Of a DNA stretch of 64,000 bases, positions 20,201 through 31,200 are shown piece after piece. Numbering within the stretch: position 1 is the stretch's first letter; the number at the start of each line of letters is the position of its first letter. The notes beneath the pieces are model-generated. The model worked only from the letters and a program-made list of their open reading frames with translations. It searched no databases and was not told the DNA's origin. The position numbers were made by a program, and so were the translations under genes. The stretch comes from Nematostella vectensis (Eukaryota; Cnidaria; Anthozoa; Actiniaria; Edwardsiidae): contig NC_064037.1 of the NCBI RefSeq assembly GCF_932526225.1, positions 5,166,703 through 5,230,702 of the forward strand, read 5' to 3'.

Positions 20201-23200
20201 CCCCTATTAGTATCACCCTCCTAGTGCCCTCCTATTAGTAGCACCCTCCTAATACCCCCTATTAGTATCACCCTCCTAATACCCCCTATTAGTATCACCC
20301 TCCTAGTGCCCTCCTATTAGTAGCACCCTCCTTTTAGTAGCACCCTCCTAATACCCCCTATTAGTATCACCCTCCTAGTACCCTCCTATTAGTAGCACCC
20401 TCCTATTAGTAGCACCCTCGTAGTACCCTCCTATTAGTAGCACCCTCCTAGCACCCTCCTATTAGTAGCACCCTCCTAGTACCCTCCTATTAGTAGCACC
20501 CTCCTTTTAGTAGCACCCTCCTAGTACCCTCCTATTAGTAGCACCCTCCAATTAGTAGCACCCTCCTAGTACCCCCCAATTAGTAGCACCCTCCAATTAG
20601 TAGCACCCTCCTAGTACCCTCCTATTAGTAGCACCCTCCTTTTAGTAGCACCCTCCTAGTACCCTCCTATTAGTAGCACCCTCCTAGTACCCTCCAATTA
20701 GTAGCACCCTCCTAGTACCCTCCAATTAGTAGCACCCTCCTAGTACCCTCCAATTAGTAGCACCCTCCTAGTACCCTCCTATTAGTAGCACCCTCCTAGT
20801 ACCCTCCTATTAGTAGCACCCTCCTAGTACCCTCCTATTAGTAGCACCCTCCTAGTACCCTCTATTTAGTAGCACCCTCCTAGTACCCTCCTATTAGTAG
20901 CACCCTCCTAGTACCCTCCTTTTAGTAGCACCCTCCTAGCACCCTCCTATTAGTAGCACCCTCCTAGTACCCTCCTTTTAGTAGCACCCTCCTAGTACCC
21001 TCCTATTAGTAGCACCCTCCTAGCACCCTCCTATTAGTAGCACCCTCCTAGCACCCTCCTTTTAGTAGCACCCTCCTAGTACCCTCCTATTAGTAGCACC
21101 CTCCTAGCACCCTCCTATTAGTAGCACCCTCCTAGTACCCTCCAATTAGTATCACCCTCCTAGTACCCTCCTATTAGTAACACCCTCCTCGTACCCTCCT
21201 ATTAGTTGCACCCACCCATCAGCGGTACCCACAAAAAAGGGCACCCCCCATTATTAGCGGATCTCATGTATTAGCGGCAAACTGCGCACTCATTCACTCA
21301 TTATTAGTCTTTCAGGCTTTTAAATAATTTTGTAATACTCAACAATCTTTTTGTAGGAACCAGCTGAACTTCTTTGTTGAGGAGATAAAGGAGCCAAACA
21401 GGTAAGAGAAATGTGCGCAACTACAACAACAAAAACAAGTATAAATAAGCAAGTTACAACTATGATCCTGCAAACCGTTTGCAATACACACCGATTACAC
21501 TTAGACATCGCAAAATAACAGGGATACGTAATAATAGGATTTGATCTATGCTTTTTAATCTTTTTAAAATATTTGCAAATTATATAAAAAGGTTTTCTTG
21601 CAGGAAATAGATATCCAAGTTTATCTCATTTTTAATTTAGTAGAAAGTTTAACATTTGATCCAAGTATAATAATGTATAGTATATGGTGAATCCCCTCCC
21701 TACCCGAGTAGTAGGATAACCCTTAATCCTGCTAGGGGCACCCCGACTCGCACGTGAACCCTACTGCAAAGCTTTAGCAGGCCTCGAAACATTGGGAAGG
21801 AGGGGGAGTCAAAGTCACGCACCTACTGGTCATTTCTTTATAATATATATTTTTAAATATTGGGAGAGGCACGTGCCCCATCCCCTGCTACTGCCCTGTT
21901 ATCAGGGGTGGATCCAGTGGTTTTTGGTAGGTCACATAGTTCTTAAAATACTTTATGGGATTTGTCGCGTTAGCAAAGTCAAGCAGGCGACGGCACATGG
22001 GCAGTACCTCCCGTCCCTCAGACATTTATTTTTTTTTCAAACAAAGTGACTTTTCATTTTTTTTTTCTTACTTAAAAAGGGGGATGGATATCCACCCACC
22101 CCACCCCCCCCGTGTATCCGCCCCTGGTTCCAGGTACAAGCACCCTCCCTCGTGTAAACACCTTTTCAGAAATGGTCAAATTATGCAGGATACTTTTATT
22201 TGCATAGAACTGTGCCGAGGGCAATATGGATTGCTATTCCACTTGTTACCGCTAGCTATGTTCTCGTCAATATCGGATATCTCTCAGTGTTGACTCCCGA
22301 TGAGCTACGGGCCTCAAATGCTGTTGCTGTGGTAATGTATCCATCTGAAGTGAATAAAACTACCTTTACTGTCAAAAATATTGAAGATCAAGACCTCAGT
22401 TCTGCTACAGGCCTTGGTATTTCACATTTCGTTCAATCGAGAATAACGGGGGTTCCAGTGAGTGTGTGAGCGCTGTCATGGAAAGATTGAACCACGGGCC
22501 AGCATCCCCTTTACACGTCCCGACCCCCCCCCCCCCCCCCCTTAAAATGCGGTAAGTTTAGGGAGACAGGACCCCGGCTTAACGTCCTTATCTGAAACGA
22601 CGAGGTATTCACAGCAAGTGAGCCATGTATTCCATACAATAATAGGAAATAGGTGCCACTTGGTGGCGTAGTTGGCAGAGCGTCGCTCGGTAGTGCCTGT
22701 GCTTCTCACCACAGGTTTCCCGGTCGCTCGGTAGTGCCGCGGCTTCTCACCACAGGTTTCCCGGTCGCTCGGTAGTGCCGGGGCTTCTCACCACAGGTTT
22801 CCCGGTTCGATTTTCGGTTCCGATGTGAGTTCAGTTTGTTGCTTGCCGCCTTTGCTCCAAGGGTTTTGTTCCGGGTCTCCGGTTTTCAATCTTCCACACA
22901 TCTTCCGTAACGTGACACCCTTTCTGAATGTTTAGAACCCCCACATTTTGAATAATATAACTTACCCAGCATTGTTTGATATCGTAGAAACCGAGCCAAT
23001 TATATTGTGGGAGGGATAGAATTTCAGCATGATTCAAACGGATTTAATTCACGTGCATGGAGTTTTCATAGCCTACAAAATCACCCGTCACGCAAATCGG
23101 ATCAACTGGCTTTAAAGTCTCTAAAAGTCGTATGGTGGTTAGCTGAGGCGCCTTCTATGGCTTCGACTCGGCCACGTTGTATCTGCGCTCTCGTAATTCA

Positions 23201-26200
23201 GCATCCAGAATGCAAGAAGTGGTATTAGCTTCCTAAATTTACTTATTTGTTCAATAGTATGATATCATGTTTAATAGATCAACTAGTGACTCTTTCCTCA
23301 CTGTTTTTAGACGCTTGCATCACGGATGTATGGAGTCATGGCGTGGACCATCCCTATTCTCGTCGCTTTTTCGACCTTCGGTTCCGCAAATGGGAATTTT
23401 TTCTCGGGAGGAAGGTAATACCTACTGTACAATCACGACACCCAATAAAAGTTCAGGCTTTTATTGTATCACCCAATCAAATGCAGGTTTGTATGATAAC
23501 ATCCAATCAAACGCAGGCATCAACTTATCAAAGGCAGGCTTGCATGTCATCACTCAAACAAAGGCAGGCTTGCATGTCATCATCCAATCAAGACAGGCTT
23601 GTATGTCATTACCCTATTTAAGGCAGACTTGCATGTCATTACCCAATCAAAGGCTTGCCTGTCATCACCCAATCAAAGGCAGACTAGCATGTCATTACCC
23701 AATCAAAGGCTGACTAGCATGTCATTACCCAATCAAAGGCAGACTTGCATGTCATTACCCAATCAAAGGCTGACTAGCATGTCATTACCCAATCAAAAGT
23801 AGGCTTGCATGTTACCAATCAGACAGGCTTGCATGTAATTATCCAATCAAAGATAGCCTTGCATGTTATCACCCAATCAAAAACAAGCTAACATGTCATC
23901 ATCCAATCAAAAGCAAGCTTGCATGTCATCACCCAATCAAAAGCAAGCTAGCATGTCATCAATCAATCAAAAGCAAGGCTTAGATAATATACCATTACTA
24001 TCATTTGCAGGCTTAGATAATATACCATTACTATCATATGCAGGCTTAGATAATATACCATTACTATCATATGCAGGCTTAGATAATATACCATTACTAT
24101 CATATGCAGGCTTAGATGATATACCATTTCTATCATTTGCAGGCTTAGATAATATACCATTACTATCATTTGCAAGCTAAGACAATATACCATTACTATC
24201 ATTTGCAGGCTTGCGTACGCTGCCGCACGAGAGGGCCACCTCCCGGAGCTCCTGGCAATGGTCCACACCAAGAGACACACCCCAATTCCGGCAATCCTCT
24301 TCAGCGTAAGTATACAAATCTAACAAATTATAATTGTGACTCAACATACAAACCATGCCAAGTCAAGTCTGTTGTGTTGACATTATCAGATCTATAACCA
24401 CTATATATCATAATTCCACGAAGATTATTTGAACGCGTGCTAATTGGTCGAACCGTCGGTTTACAGCTGATTGACAAAATGCTGTCGTCAACCGGCTTCA
24501 ACGCGACAAGCCCGCATGTTTTGTCAATCCACTGTAATCTGCGCGAAACGATGTCCACCTCGTGAGAGATTTAGACCTATGAAAATTCCAAGAAGTGTTC
24601 GCAAATGTCACCCATTGACGGTACCTGAAACAAACTCTTGAGAAAGAAATAGATTTAAATGTTGTGTTCCAGTCCACTATCTCATGCATCATGCTAATTC
24701 CTGACTCGTCCAAGTTCGAGACTCTGCTAAACTTTGGCGCGTTCATTGTATGGCTCTTCTACGGCGTCACAATGTTCTCCATAATCTGGATGAGAGTTCG
24801 ACAAAAGGACAAAACTCGACCGTACAAGGTACTCGGGGTAGGGGGGTGTTTGTTATAATATGTCATTTCTTCAGTGCGCATCCTCGGGGACCCAGGGCGT
24901 ACTGAGAGTAAACAAGCGTAACGCCAGACGAGGTTCCGGCTAGCGCTCGTTACGCTCACCGCTCGTTTTCGCTCGTTACGCTCACCGCTCGTTTTCGCTC
25001 GTTACGCTCACTGCTCGTTTTCGCTCGTTACGCTCACCGCTCGTTTCCACTCGTTACGCTCACCGCTCGTTTCCGCTCGTTACGCTCACCGCTCGTTTTC
25101 GCTCGTTACGCTCACTGCTCGTTTTCGCTCGTTACGCTCACCGCTCGTTTCCGCTCGTTACGCTCACCGCTCGTTTTCGCTCGTTACGCTCACTGCTCGT
25201 TTTCGCTCGTTACGCTCACTGCTCGTTTTCGCTCGTTACGCTCACCGCTCGTTTTCGCTCGTTGCGCTCACCGCTCGTTTCCGCTCGTTACGCTCACCGC
25301 TCGTTTCCGCTCGTTACGCTCACCGCTCGTTACGCTCACCGCTCGTTTCCACTCGTTACGCTCACCGCTCGTTTCCGCTCGTTACGCTCACCGCTCGTTT
25401 CCGCTAGTTACGCTCACCGCTTTTTTCCGCTCGTTACGCTCACCGCTCGTTTCCACTCGTTACGCTCACCGCTCGTTTCCGCTCGTTACGCTCACCGCTC
25501 GTTTCCGCTCGTTACGCTCACCGCTCGTTTCCGCTCAGTACGCCCTGGGTCCCCGAGGATGTTCAGTGCGAGGTGGAGGAAGCAGCGCCTTTGTCCCAGG
25601 CGCCTCTTCGCTGCGCGGAGTATTGTTGGTGACCTCACGCTTGATTTCCCGCTTGATCGTATGTCAGCACTAAAATAGTCCGACATCTTGAAAATAAAAT
25701 ATGACCGCGCTGCATCATGGGGCCTGGGGAAAAAGCCCGGGGCCAAAGGAAGCATTAGTTCTAATGAATATCAAGGGTTCTCACACACCCTTGTCAGTGA
25801 CTACATTCATAACAAAAACGAGGTAGAATTGAGACTTTCATTAACAAACTTTAAACGTATTCTGGTCGAGTTCCATGTTCCATCACCAATTTGGAATGGA
25901 AAAAATAACTTGTTTATGAATCAATTCAAGAAGCCAATATCTTGTGCTTGAATCGACCAGGCTAACTTGAAACCCTGGTAGCTCGAAACCCTGGTAACTT
26001 GAAAACCCTGATAACTCGAAACTCTGGTAACTCAAAACCCTGGTAACTCGAAACCCTGGTAACTCGAAGCCCTGGTAACTCGAAGCCCTGGTAACTCGAA
26101 ACTCCGGTAACTTGAAACTCTGATAACTCGAACTAATTAGAGTAAACGGCGTTCTGTTGCCATATGCGCTTCAACATTCACATACAGTATTTGTCTCAGT

Positions 26201-26750
26201 GTATGATTATGCAGTAAAAAGAAATGTGATTTGGGACATTTATAAGAGCTGAACTCTTGGCCCACCCATCTTTGCTTCTAGTCAGCAGATCCTTATCTCT
26301 TCAGGTTCCTATTATTCTGCCGTGCCTCATGACATTGCTGTCAATCTACTTGGTCGTCGCGCCCTTCTACCAGGCTCCTTTACCCTCATTTTATGCGCTG
26401 CTGGCTGTCTTGTCCGGGATCCCTGTGTATCTCTTCTTTGTCCGATACAAAGTTCTACCGCAATGCATTATGGATCGTTATGGTATGTGTACAGCATCAA
26501 TACATTCCTGTCCATATCATCACCATCATCATCATTATCATCATCACCACCATCATCATCGTCATCATCATCATCACCATCCCCATCATCATCATTTTCA
26601 CTATTACCTATATCGCGAACAGTAAAAAGCTAAAGGCTGCGGAGGAGAGTGTATGATTGACACACTGTCTTGGTTGCAGCTCGTATCACGGTCCGGATAC
26701 AACTTGTCTTGGGCGTCGCACTCCCAAAGTCCGAGAAAGAACTGATTTAA
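17283..26750 (+). CDS. SLC7-family amino acid transporter (LAT/b0,+ light-chain type), 10 exons
   Basis: Coding exons are 17283-17790, 18600-18725, 19252-19351, 21357-21401, 22208-22331, 23311-23414, 24209-24305, 24673-24828, 26305-26482 and 26680-26750. They total 502 residues, the usual size of heteromeric light chains, with matching phases. The N-terminal cytosolic segment is followed by the substrate-binding unwound helix GTIIGSGIF and about 12 membrane segments. The cysteine in FFPHC lies where light chains form the disulfide to an SLC3 heavy chain. [13 protein letters not shown]-like and [13 protein letters not shown] segments are typical family landmarks. The product probably exchanges neutral or cationic amino acids at the plasma membrane; substrate cannot be read from sequence. 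I chose the ATG before ADEPAP because earlier in-frame starts precede only an untranslated-looking stretch. Introns 2, 3, 6 and 8 are largely minisatellites. Confidence 0.93.
18790..18972. repeat. 46-bp minisatellite in SLC7 intron 2
   Basis: About four copies of a 46-base unit are built from two diverged 23-base halves (agtcacttagtggaaagaca and gacagtcactaggtggtcag). It starts about 65 bases after the splice donor and does not contain the junction. Confidence 0.8.
19446..21212. repeat. 1.8-kb minisatellite, 28-bp unit, in SLC7 intron 3
   Basis: More than 60 tandem copies of a unit like ccctcctagtaccctcctat+tagtagca fill most of the intron between exons 3 and 4. Frequent variants are cctccttttag, cctccaattag and shortened ccccctattag. 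The strand is pyrimidine-rich with many TAG triplets, so it resembles a long series of weak splice acceptors just upstream of the 45-base exon 4. No coding capacity. Confidence 0.95.
22655..22835 (+). repeat. tRNA-derived SINE-like fragment with an internal triplication
   Basis: The start, ggtggcgtagttggcagagc, resembles a pol III A box, and ggttcgatttt near 22805 resembles a B box. Between them a segment of about 45 bases (gtcgctcggtagtgcc ... cttctcaccacaggtttccc) occurs three times in tandem. No cloverleaf tRNA can be drawn. It lies in SLC7 intron 5. Confidence 0.45.
23455..23965. repeat. 28-30-bp minisatellite in SLC7 intron 6 carrying acceptor-like GCAG/GCTTGC
   Basis: About 17 copies of a unit like gcatgtcatcacccaatcaa plus aggcaggctt. 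Many copies contain GCAGGCTTGC, the same ten bases as the real splice acceptor and exon start at 24205-24214. The unit drifts to aggcagacttgcatg and aggctgactagcatg in the middle. Confidence 0.85.
23977..24208. repeat. 33-bp tandem array ending exactly on the SLC7 exon 7 splice acceptor
   Basis: Units begin at 23978, 24011, 24044, 24077, 24110, 24143 and 24176, each exactly 33 bases, and the next step is 24209, the first base of exon 7. Each unit ends with tactatcatttgcag or tactatcatatgcag and the next begins GCTT, as the exon does. So the branch-like, pyrimidine and AG/GCTT parts of the acceptor are all multiplied. Use of an upstream copy would read G CTT AGA TAA, a stop after two codons. 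Confidence 0.92.
24870..25570. mobile_element. Mutator-like non-autonomous TIR element filled with a minisatellite
   Basis: Perfect 28-base inverted ends lie at 24879-24906 (catcctcggggacccagggc...) and 25534-25561. They are flanked by an exact 9-base direct repeat, ttcagtgcg, at 24870-24878 and 25562-25570. A 9-base duplication is typical of the Mutator superfamily. Nearly all of the 683-base element is a tandem array of gctcgttacgctcaccgctc-type units of about 25 bases. No transposase is encoded. It lies in SLC7 intron 8 just after exon 8. Confidence 0.85.
25970..26127. repeat. 16-bp minisatellite in SLC7 intron 8
   Basis: About nine copies of ctggtaactcgaaacc with single-base variants. 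No link to the exon boundary was seen. Confidence 0.85.
26517..26602. repeat. (CAT)n microsatellite in SLC7 intron 9
   Basis: An imperfect CAT/CAC/CAG trinucleotide run starts about 35 bases after the donor of exon 9. Histidine-, serine- and isoleucine-rich readings through it are artefacts. Confidence 0.9.
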
Positions 26751-26790
26751 TGGAACTAAACCAAACGTACATATTCAACAATATGCATCG

Positions 26791-26796
26791 AATAAA
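26791..26796 (+). terminator. Poly(A) signal of the SLC7 gene
   Basis: AATAAA stands 41 bases after the stop codon at 26748-26750, at a plausible distance for the 3' end of the transcript. Confidence 0.6.
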
Positions 26797-26799
26797 AAT

Positions 26800-28284
26800 A
26801 TATTTGGAGTCAAACATTCTTATCACAGGTTAGATTAGGAATCACATAGATACGTGGCCAAATCGAGGACGCAAGATAAACATATATTGCTATGGATCAT
26901 TTTTAATATTTTTTGTTTGCGAAAAACCTACAAAATTCGGGAAAAGAGCATGGACCAGCCAACCCACGTCGTGTTAGTAAGCGTCTAAAACACAGAAACT
27001 GTAGCTATGGCCTTTGAATTGCATTGTGTTGTATAAATAAATATCAATCAAACAGAATAAGATAAATACATTTATGGCCCACTTAGGTAAGTCGGGGGAC
27101 TGATGATGCAGAACTGGGGTAGATATGTATAAATTGTCATACTCTAGAGAAGGATTTAGAATGAAAAGTTCACATTTTCCCTTTAATTCACATGGACGTT
27201 TGACATTGTTGACGCTCGTTTTGCCTTGTCTCATAGTGGCACGCTTTTGAAAAACGAAAGTCGTCCAGCGAAGAGAATTTGTAGCCACTTATCTAGTTTA
27301 ACTGGTGCAACAAACTGTTCTATAACGTGCAAATGGAATCTTTTTACATGTTTTTGGCTTTAATTTATTGACACCAATTTTTTAACAGAATTTACACCAA
27401 AAAAAGAACAAAAGCAGACCAAAAGAGCTCCTCTTCCCCTTATTTTTAATTTTTGGTATAGCCGGTCAAACAAAGTTCAGCAGCAAAGTACAGCCCATAT
27501 ATATATTTTTTTTAAATACAACTTTTATCACATTGTGAGAGTGCCCTAGGACATCATTAAGTCTTTTTGGGACATAATGTATTGTCACGGATGTTTGCAT
27601 CCATCACTTCTTGAAGAACCTATTCAAGAACTCAACTAAACATCATTTATAAAAGAGCCAGTTATAACATTTAAATTAGCCAAAAAAATCTTGTTTCTCA
27701 TACAAACCAAATGTTTGATAACTATACATCGCGAACCTTCCCATGAAAGTTTCAACTAAGAACATATTCTGACAAACACGTATGTAAGTGTATTTCAGTA
27801 TCCACTCCCGAGGGGGAATAAACACAGACACAGATAAAAACAGACGGGGATGATCGTCGGCAAATACCCCTGAGATATAGCAAATTGGGTGTTGTCGAAG
27901 GATTATTTTAAGAGATAACAGAATCGGAAAAAACGTTAAACATCACCTTAAGAATAGTAGATGGTCGACTGTTATACCCTAAGAGATGACAAAATCGGAA
28001 AAATCAAAAATCCTTCAACACACCCTAAGGGGTGGCAGTTGGTCCAAATTTTATACCATAAAAGAGCTGGCGATCACGTCCCCGTCTACTTTTTAACCCC
28101 CCCCCCCCCCCCCCCCCGGTATCCACCAGTATTCCAACGTTCGAAATACACACAAGAGGAACCTCAAACCTTATTATTCTACTCGATGACTAACCGAATG
28201 AGTATCTATAGTCACTGGTATAGTCGTGGTTTGGTTTCCCTAGCACAAGTGAGTCTACTGCCTTAGTCTCTTGTTTACTCTCAG
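26800..28284. other. Convergent intergenic region with dispersed repeats
   Basis: No gene was found between the 3' ends of SLC7 (+) and SWAP70-like (-). Bases 27390-27640 are related to 33960-34330: both share agtcttttgggacataat-type sequence. Bases 27842-28096 look like a MITE whose ends are gacggggatgatcg and cgatcacgtccccgtc, next to a C-run of about 17 at 28100; a relative occurs at 29671-30022. Confidence 0.5.
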
Positions 28285-31200
28285 CTATTCCGTGGCTTCG
28301 TCTTGTACGCTAGTGCTTTCTGCTTTCGTCTCCTGTGTTTTCTCTTCTCTCTTTTTTTGCTCACCGCTCTCCGGCACGTCTGACTGGTTTTCCTCTGCTA
28401 TATTTGTCTTGTTCTCTGATGCTATAGGTTGGCTTTCTTCAGCTTTATCTGTCTCACCTTTCGGTATAATCACTGACTCGCCGTTCGGTTGGCTGGTCGC
28501 CTCTAGATCCCATTCCATTATTTCGTCCATCACTAGCTGGCAGTTTTCTGAAGCTGTTTCTTGGATTGTCGCATTCTGTAACACTTTTCTAGCAATGGAT
28601 TCAGTGGTGGACTCGTCACTTTTATGCAGGAGTGCCTCATCTACGCCTTCTGACTTTTCTTCGACCTGAGGCTTGGCATCATCATTACATGGTGTGATTT
28701 CGTGGCCACTTGACGTACTGCCATCAACACATTGGACAGTTTCTTGGACATCATCAGAAACTGTATTAACACATTGGACAGTTTCTCGGACATCATCAGA
28801 AACTGTATTTACGATTGCATCAGCAGGTTTCTCCTCTACATCTTTATCTTTATCTACATCATCCTCTTCTGCCTGGTTAATCTCACCCGATACTTGGGAA
28901 TTATTAAGAGCTTCTTCTTGCTCGACCTGTTCTTCGTTCGCAATTCCGGCCTCTATATTTACCTCACCCTCCTCGGTAACTGACTCTCCGTTTGGCTTTT
29001 TCTTAGGCTTTGGCATCACTCTGGGCGGCAGCTTTTCATGATGTTTAACTATCTTTTCGAAGTCTCCCTCGCAGAAAGCTCCAATCCCTCTGTGTGTAAT
29101 AAAAGCTGGATTGTGTGGACCGATCGGACGAGCAAGGCCTGAACAGGTTTTTATTTCTCTCACTTTCTTCTTGGCTTCTTCGGACGCTTTCTTGGCGGCT
29201 TCCTCAGCAGCTGCGAGTTTATCGTGGGCCTCTTGCATCGCTTGTTGAGCTGCTTGGCGTTCTTTCTCGAGATTTTCAAGTCTCTTTCTTTCCTAAAAAA
29301 AGATGGAAAAAGATGAATAAGCCATTAAAAAGCCCTTCTAGTATGCTACATCAACAGTCCCTTAATACTGCAAAATCAGAAATAACAATAGGAACTGTCA
29401 AATTTCTTTAGCTAGCTTCAAACAATTTCTTAATCTAGCAAGGAAATATTCACAAGTGATGAGCGAGCCACTTTGAGTCTCCATAGAATCCCTCGCTTAG
29501 GGGCGACGACAACTCAACGATCGATAATTTTTCGCGCTCAGTTGGCTTGCTCTATTTTTATCCTGTATACCGCCGTGCCATAAAGCCAGGAGCCCCTTGT
29601 TCGATTTCGTTTTCAGAGAATTTCGTTACCGATCCGCCGGGGGGGGGGGGGGGATACTCCGATATTAAACGGACGGGGATTATTGTCGGGATTTTTTTTA
29701 AAACAACCCTAAAAGAAACTAAACTGGGCGTGGTATGTTTCTATTTTAACCCTAAAAGATACTAAAGTGGGCGTGCTAAGGCGTGAATTTACCCCCTAAA
29801 AGATACCTCAAACAAACGTAAATAACTAGTGATCAAAACCACCGATTGACACGTTTTAACGCTGTTTCATGAGCTACAAGTTAGATGAGTGATGGCTATA
29901 ATAGCACCCTAAAACAAAGATACAAAGGTAAAACAATCTGGGCATTCTCATTTTCACCCCACTAAAAGATACCCAAGGCTCCAAATTTACACCCTAAAAG
30001 ATACGACGACGATCCCCGTCCAATGGTACAGGGCCGATTCGTCAGATATGAAAAAGTCTCTTAAAGGTTTTTCCACAGCATTCACCTACCTCCTCGAGTA
30101 TCTTATCTTGCAGTTTCTGCTTTTCTTCTAAAGTTTCCCGCTTCTTCAACTCCTCCTCCAGCATCTTGTCCTTCTCCTCCTTCAACCTCTCGAGCTCCTC
30201 CAATCTTTTCTTCTCTTCCTCCAGCAGTTTTTCTTGCAGTGCACGCGCGTTTGTCTCCGCTTCTCTCGCTTCCTTTTCAGCAAGTAGAATGTTTTGGAGC
30301 TCTTGGTGCAGTCTCTCTAGCTCCTCGCGTCTCCGTTTCTCTTCTTGAAGATTCTCTGCCTCTAGGATCGCCTGGGCCTCGGCATCGGAGTATTTTTGTC
30401 GCAGCAACTCAAGTTCCTAAAAAAATAATGGACAATGCTCTAAAATACTTTTATTTTGGTATTGACGAGACTAAGTTACGTAACAACACGATTATACCTT
30501 ATAAGAAAAAAAACGCAATACGTATATAATTTCCTCCACGCTATCTATTCTGTCCATGAAGTGGCTTTGAATTTCTTACGCAAAGCAATTTTTCCTGCAA
30601 CTTGCTGCAAGATGCGCGTGTAACATCCCCTTTTGCAACTTGCAGAAAAACAAAAAGGGATTTTTTATGCCATTGCAGTATCTTCACGGGACGTTTATTA
30701 TCGGATTTGGCTACAAAAAAGTATAAAAAAGTATATGACATACCAGAGTGATCTAGAATGCCTTTTTTTAACCAATTCGCAGATGCCTTATAGTTTTGTC
30801 TGCAAATACCACGTCTTTTTCGAACCGGTAGTGGACTTTCCGCCGTTGTGTGTGTGTGTGTGTGTGTGTGGAGGGGAGGGGGGGGGGGGGGGTTACGGGC
30901 CTGCTGCCTTACGCGTTGTTGCTCGAGGAGCAGTTCTTGTTGCTCCCTTTCCTTCCGTTCTTTTTCCAGCTTGGCGAGTCTCTGCTCGTTTCGGTCTATT
31001 CTTCTTTGCATGCGTTCCTTCTTCTGTACACTTGGTCCCTCAGCTGCATCTAAAAGAATCAGAAGTGAGTGTAAAGACGGTGCAAATGCGATGGGACCAC
31101 ACAACACATCGTCCATTCCCCTAAAGAAAACTTACTTAGACGTGTAGGGGTAAGGTGAATTGGCTAGCCACTCATTCAGTTTGAAACACGTCTCAGATGC

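Noticed and set aside
22655-22830. A tRNA gene
   Set aside because: A- and B-box-like strings are present, but no cloverleaf or anticodon arm can be formed because of the internal triplication.
23455-24208. Could the regular repeats be a CRISPR array?
   Set aside because: The repeats have no unique spacers, lie inside a spliced animal gene and have no cas genes nearby.
28271-29041. Serine-rich plus-strand frames
   Set aside because: They are antisense to the acidic tail of the SWAP70-like protein, which has the conserved splice structure and domain order.
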